A stretch of DNA of 64,000 bases, taken from Dyadobacter pollutisoli (GTDB lineage Bacteria; Bacteroidota; Bacteroidia; Cytophagales; Spirosomataceae). Positions 62,108 through 64,000 of the stretch are shown in pieces; position 1 is the first letter of the stretch, and every line of letters starts with the position of its first letter. The notes under the pieces are model-generated. The model had not been told where the DNA came from and did no database searches. It saw nothing but the letters and a program-made list of their open reading frames with translations. A program made the translations under genes and the position numbers. The stretch covers positions 5,148,501-5,212,500 of the forward strand of contig NZ_CP112998.1 in the NCBI RefSeq assembly GCF_026625565.1, in the 5' to 3' direction.

Positions 62108-63514
62108 ATGAAAGATTATACCCGCACATTGTTTTTCGCATTTCTGCTCACCATTGCACTTTATACCACAGGATCCGCCCAGGGTTACCGCATTGAAGCG
62201 ACCATCAAGGGCCTGAGGGACTCATCGTTGATCATCGGGCATTATAACCGCAGCCATAATCAGTTTGTCCCAAAAGATACTGCGAAGGCCGACGCCAATG
62301 GAAAAATGGTGTTTGAAGGCAAAACAGCACTTCCCGGCGGGCTATATGTGATTCTTTTTCCGGGTAACAACCGGTGGGTAGAGCTGGTCTATTCAGGAAA
62401 GGAGACGAATTTCTCGATTGAAACAGACACGGCTGACGTGATCGGTCAAATGAAGGTGACGGGATCGAAAGAGAATCAGATTTTTTATACTTATCAAAAG
62501 GAACTGAAATCGGGTTCTATGCAGATAGAGCAATTGAACAAGGTCAAAAGCCCCGAATCTCAAAGCAAAATAAGAGCGATACAGGACAGTTTTGCTGCGT
62601 ATCGTGCAAAAACGTTGGCTGATAATGCGCAGAGTTTCACCGTTCAGCTACTGAAAATGTCGACGGAACCGGAAATTCCAGCGGCACCTAAACTCGCCAA
62701 CGGAAAGGCGGACTCCACCTGGATTTTCAATTATTACAAATCACATTACTGGGATACCTTCGATTTTGCAGACAGCAGAATCCTCAATACACCGTTTCTT
62801 GAACCAAAATTGGAGCGTTACTTCAAAAATCTGGTCGTGCAAGTACCCGATTCGGTAATCAAAGATGCCGATATGATCGTCAAAAAGGCATCGGCTAATA
62901 AAGATGTGAAGGCAATGGTGGTTTTCTATATTACCAATCAGTACGAAAACCCAAAAACGGTTGGTACTGAGGCCGTGTGGGTGCATATGGCCAATAAATA
63001 TTACTTGTCTGGCGAAATGGGCACTTCCGAAGATGTCAAAAAACGCATTGCCGAGAAGGTCAATACATTAAAGGATTTGCTGGTCAACAAGACATTTCCG
63101 GCATTGACGCTCACCGACCCAGCCGGTAAAAAAGTGAGTGTACAGACTGTTCAAGCCAATTACACCATTCTTTTCTTCTATGCACCTACCTGCGGGCATT
63201 GCAAAGAAGCATCTCCGACATTGAAAGCATTCTACGAAAAGAACAAGGCGAATGGTATCAAGGTGATGGCGATTTCGACCGAGCACAACGTAGAAGACTG
63301 GAAGTCATTTATCACGACATACCATTTCGAAGACATTATCAATGGCTTCGATTCCTTGAACCAGATTGATTTTAACAAGAAATTCGACGTAGTTACTACG
63401 CCTACCGTTTATATTTTGGATAAAAACAAAAAGATCATTGCCCGCAAAATGCCTGTGGAGCAGCTGGAAGACTTTTTGAACTACTACCAGAATAAAATGG
63501 CCAGAAAGCTTTAA
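62108..63514 (+). CDS. TlpA-type periplasmic thiol oxidoreductase with DUF4369 and DUF5106 regions
   Basis: This protein has 468 residues. A signal peptide (FFAFLLTIALYTTGSAQ) is followed by a DUF4369 domain (about 25-115), a helical DUF5106-like middle and a thioredoxin-fold C-terminal domain (about 330-465). The active site is CGHC at residues 362-365 (APTCGHCKEASP), with the cis-Pro loop in TPTVYILDK. It should reduce disulfides or assist cytochrome assembly in the periplasm. It abuts the convergent lactonase gene with no gap. Confidence 0.94.
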   Translation: MKDYTRTLFFAFLLTIALYTTGSAQGYRIEATIKGLRDSSLIIGHYNRSHNQFVPKDTAKADANGKMVFEGKTALPGGLYVILFPGNNRWVELVYSGKETNFSIETDTADVIGQMKVTGSKENQIFYTYQKELKSGSMQIEQLNKVKSPESQSKIRAIQDSFAAYRAKTLADNAQSFTVQLLKMSTEPEIPAAPKLANGKADSTWIFNYYKSHYWDTFDFADSRILNTPFLEPKLERYFKNLVVQVPDSVIKDADMIVKKASANKDVKAMVVFYITNQYENPKTVGTEAVWVHMANKYYLSGEMGTSEDVKKRIAEKVNTLKDLLVNKTFPALTLTDPAGKKVSVQTVQANYTILFFYAPTCGHCKEASPTLKAFYEKNKANGIKVMAISTEHNVEDWKSFITTYHFEDIINGFDSLNQIDFNKKFDVVTTPTVYILDKNKKIIARKMPVEQLEDFLNYYQNKMARKL

Positions 63515-64000
63515 TTACAAAAATGCTACGCAAATCGGCAGCTTTACTGAAATACTTTCATGCTTGAAAGTAAACTTGCCGGTGGCTGGATCGACATCGT
63601 AAACCACCAGATTGTCAGCAGTTTGATTGGCTACGATCATGAATTTTCCGCTCGGGTCGATATTAAAATCCCTTGGCGTGGAAATGGATTTTGTCTGTTG
63701 ATCCACCATTTCAAGTTCCCCGTTTGCATTAATCTTGAATGCACTAATGGAGTTATGGCCCCGGTTGGAAACGTAAACAAACTTTCCATTTGGGTGCAAG
63801 TGAATGGCCGCACTGGTATTTGTCGGTCCCGAGTAATCTGCCGGGATCGTAGGGTAAGTTTTAATAGCAGTAATGACCCCGTTTTTGTCAATGGAGCACG
63901 AAGTAAGCGTTGCTTCCAGTTCATTGAGCAGAAATAGTGACTTGCCCGATGGATGAATGATGAGGTGGCGTGGACCTGCGCCTGGTTTGCCTGAGAAAAA
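63515..64000 (-). CDS. Lactonase-family beta-propeller protein (5' end outside window)
   Basis: About 162 C-terminal residues lie in the window and the frame is open at base 64000. Blades with FVYVSNRGHNSISAF, FNIDPSGKFMIVANQ and the GPRHLIIHPSGK motif identify the seven-bladed 6-phosphogluconolactonase/YbhE-like lactonase family. It likely hydrolyses a lactone such as 6-phosphogluconolactone. The ATG within the frame at 63799 is internal, since homologous sequence continues upstream of it. Confidence 0.9.
   Translation of the reverse strand, partial: FFSGKPGAGPRHLIIHPSGKSLFLLNELEATLTSCSIDKNGVITAIKTYPTIPADYSGPTNTSAAIHLHPNGKFVYVSNRGHNSISAFKINANGELEMVDQQTKSISTPRDFNIDPSGKFMIVANQTADNLVVYDVDPATGKFTFKHESISVKLPICVAFL

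Noticed and set aside
1..64000. CRISPR arrays, tRNA or rRNA genes, prophage and insertion sequences
   Set aside because: No spaced direct repeats, transposase or integrase genes, or RNA-gene-like structures were recognised by reading; dispersed palindromes are short and lack any transposase.

Overview
The window looks like a chromosomal segment of a Bacteroidota bacterium, most likely a Cytophagales member close to Dyadobacter or Spirosoma. This is inferred from gene families, not from a marker gene. The signs are two SusC/SusD outer-membrane uptake pairs, an anti-sigma/ECF sigma pair next to one of them, tandem FG-GAP/ASPIC-UnbV lipoproteins, a DUF5686 protein, LytS/LytTR signalling, YfiT, TlpA with DUF4369, and promoter-like TAnnTTTG boxes. 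I see no rRNA, tRNA, CRISPR array, prophage or insertion sequence. Most of it reads as ordinary core and accessory chromosome with dispersed intergenic palindromes.

Layout. 1-11000 (minus): a SusC/SusD pair, a small lipoprotein and two tandem 800-1100-residue VCBS/UnbV lipoproteins, the last cut by the window edge. 11-22.8 kb: a large FAD/Fe-S oxidoreductase, a Rossmann protein, an orphan DUF1016 nuclease, a PhnA-like small protein, a DUF5686 protein, a UPF1-like helicase and a Bcr/CflA exporter. 22.9-28.4 kb: two small unknown genes, then a TonB receptor, a secreted protein, a LytS kinase and a LytTR regulator on the plus strand. 28.5-33.6 kb: Ku, a GH18 chitinase lipoprotein, endonuclease V, a membrane-anchored unknown, NhaA and a 75-residue secreted peptide.

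33.6-40.7 kb (minus) is the most interesting part. An XRE-cupin regulator is followed by a tight five-gene set: a phosphonatase-like HAD hydrolase, an HpnW/PbfC-type FAD oxidoreductase, a secreted alkaline-phosphatase-superfamily enzyme with a PA14-like tail, a class-III PLP enzyme resembling PbfA, and a 12-TM DUF5690-type transporter. Together they look like a route that takes aminoethylphosphonate-type compounds to phosphonoacetaldehyde and then acetaldehyde plus phosphate, without PhnW or C-P lyase. A paired sequence motif occurs twice in the gap upstream of the set.

40.8-44.4 kb: an AhpD-like protein coupled to an ICL/PEP-mutase-family protein, facing an AraC regulator and an aldo/keto reductase. 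44.6-51.8 kb: ECF sigma, FecR anti-sigma, SusC with an STN signalling domain, and SusD. 52-54.7 kb: small unknowns, DUF983 and a self-inhibited Fic enzyme with a perfect upstream palindrome. 54.7-64 kb: an SGNH hydrolase, a membrane protein, a Crp-like regulator overlapping YfiT, a YfhO membrane protein, phosphofructokinase (with Asn in place of the usual Mg-binding Asp), a YdcF-like protein, a TlpA-type thioredoxin and a partial lactonase.
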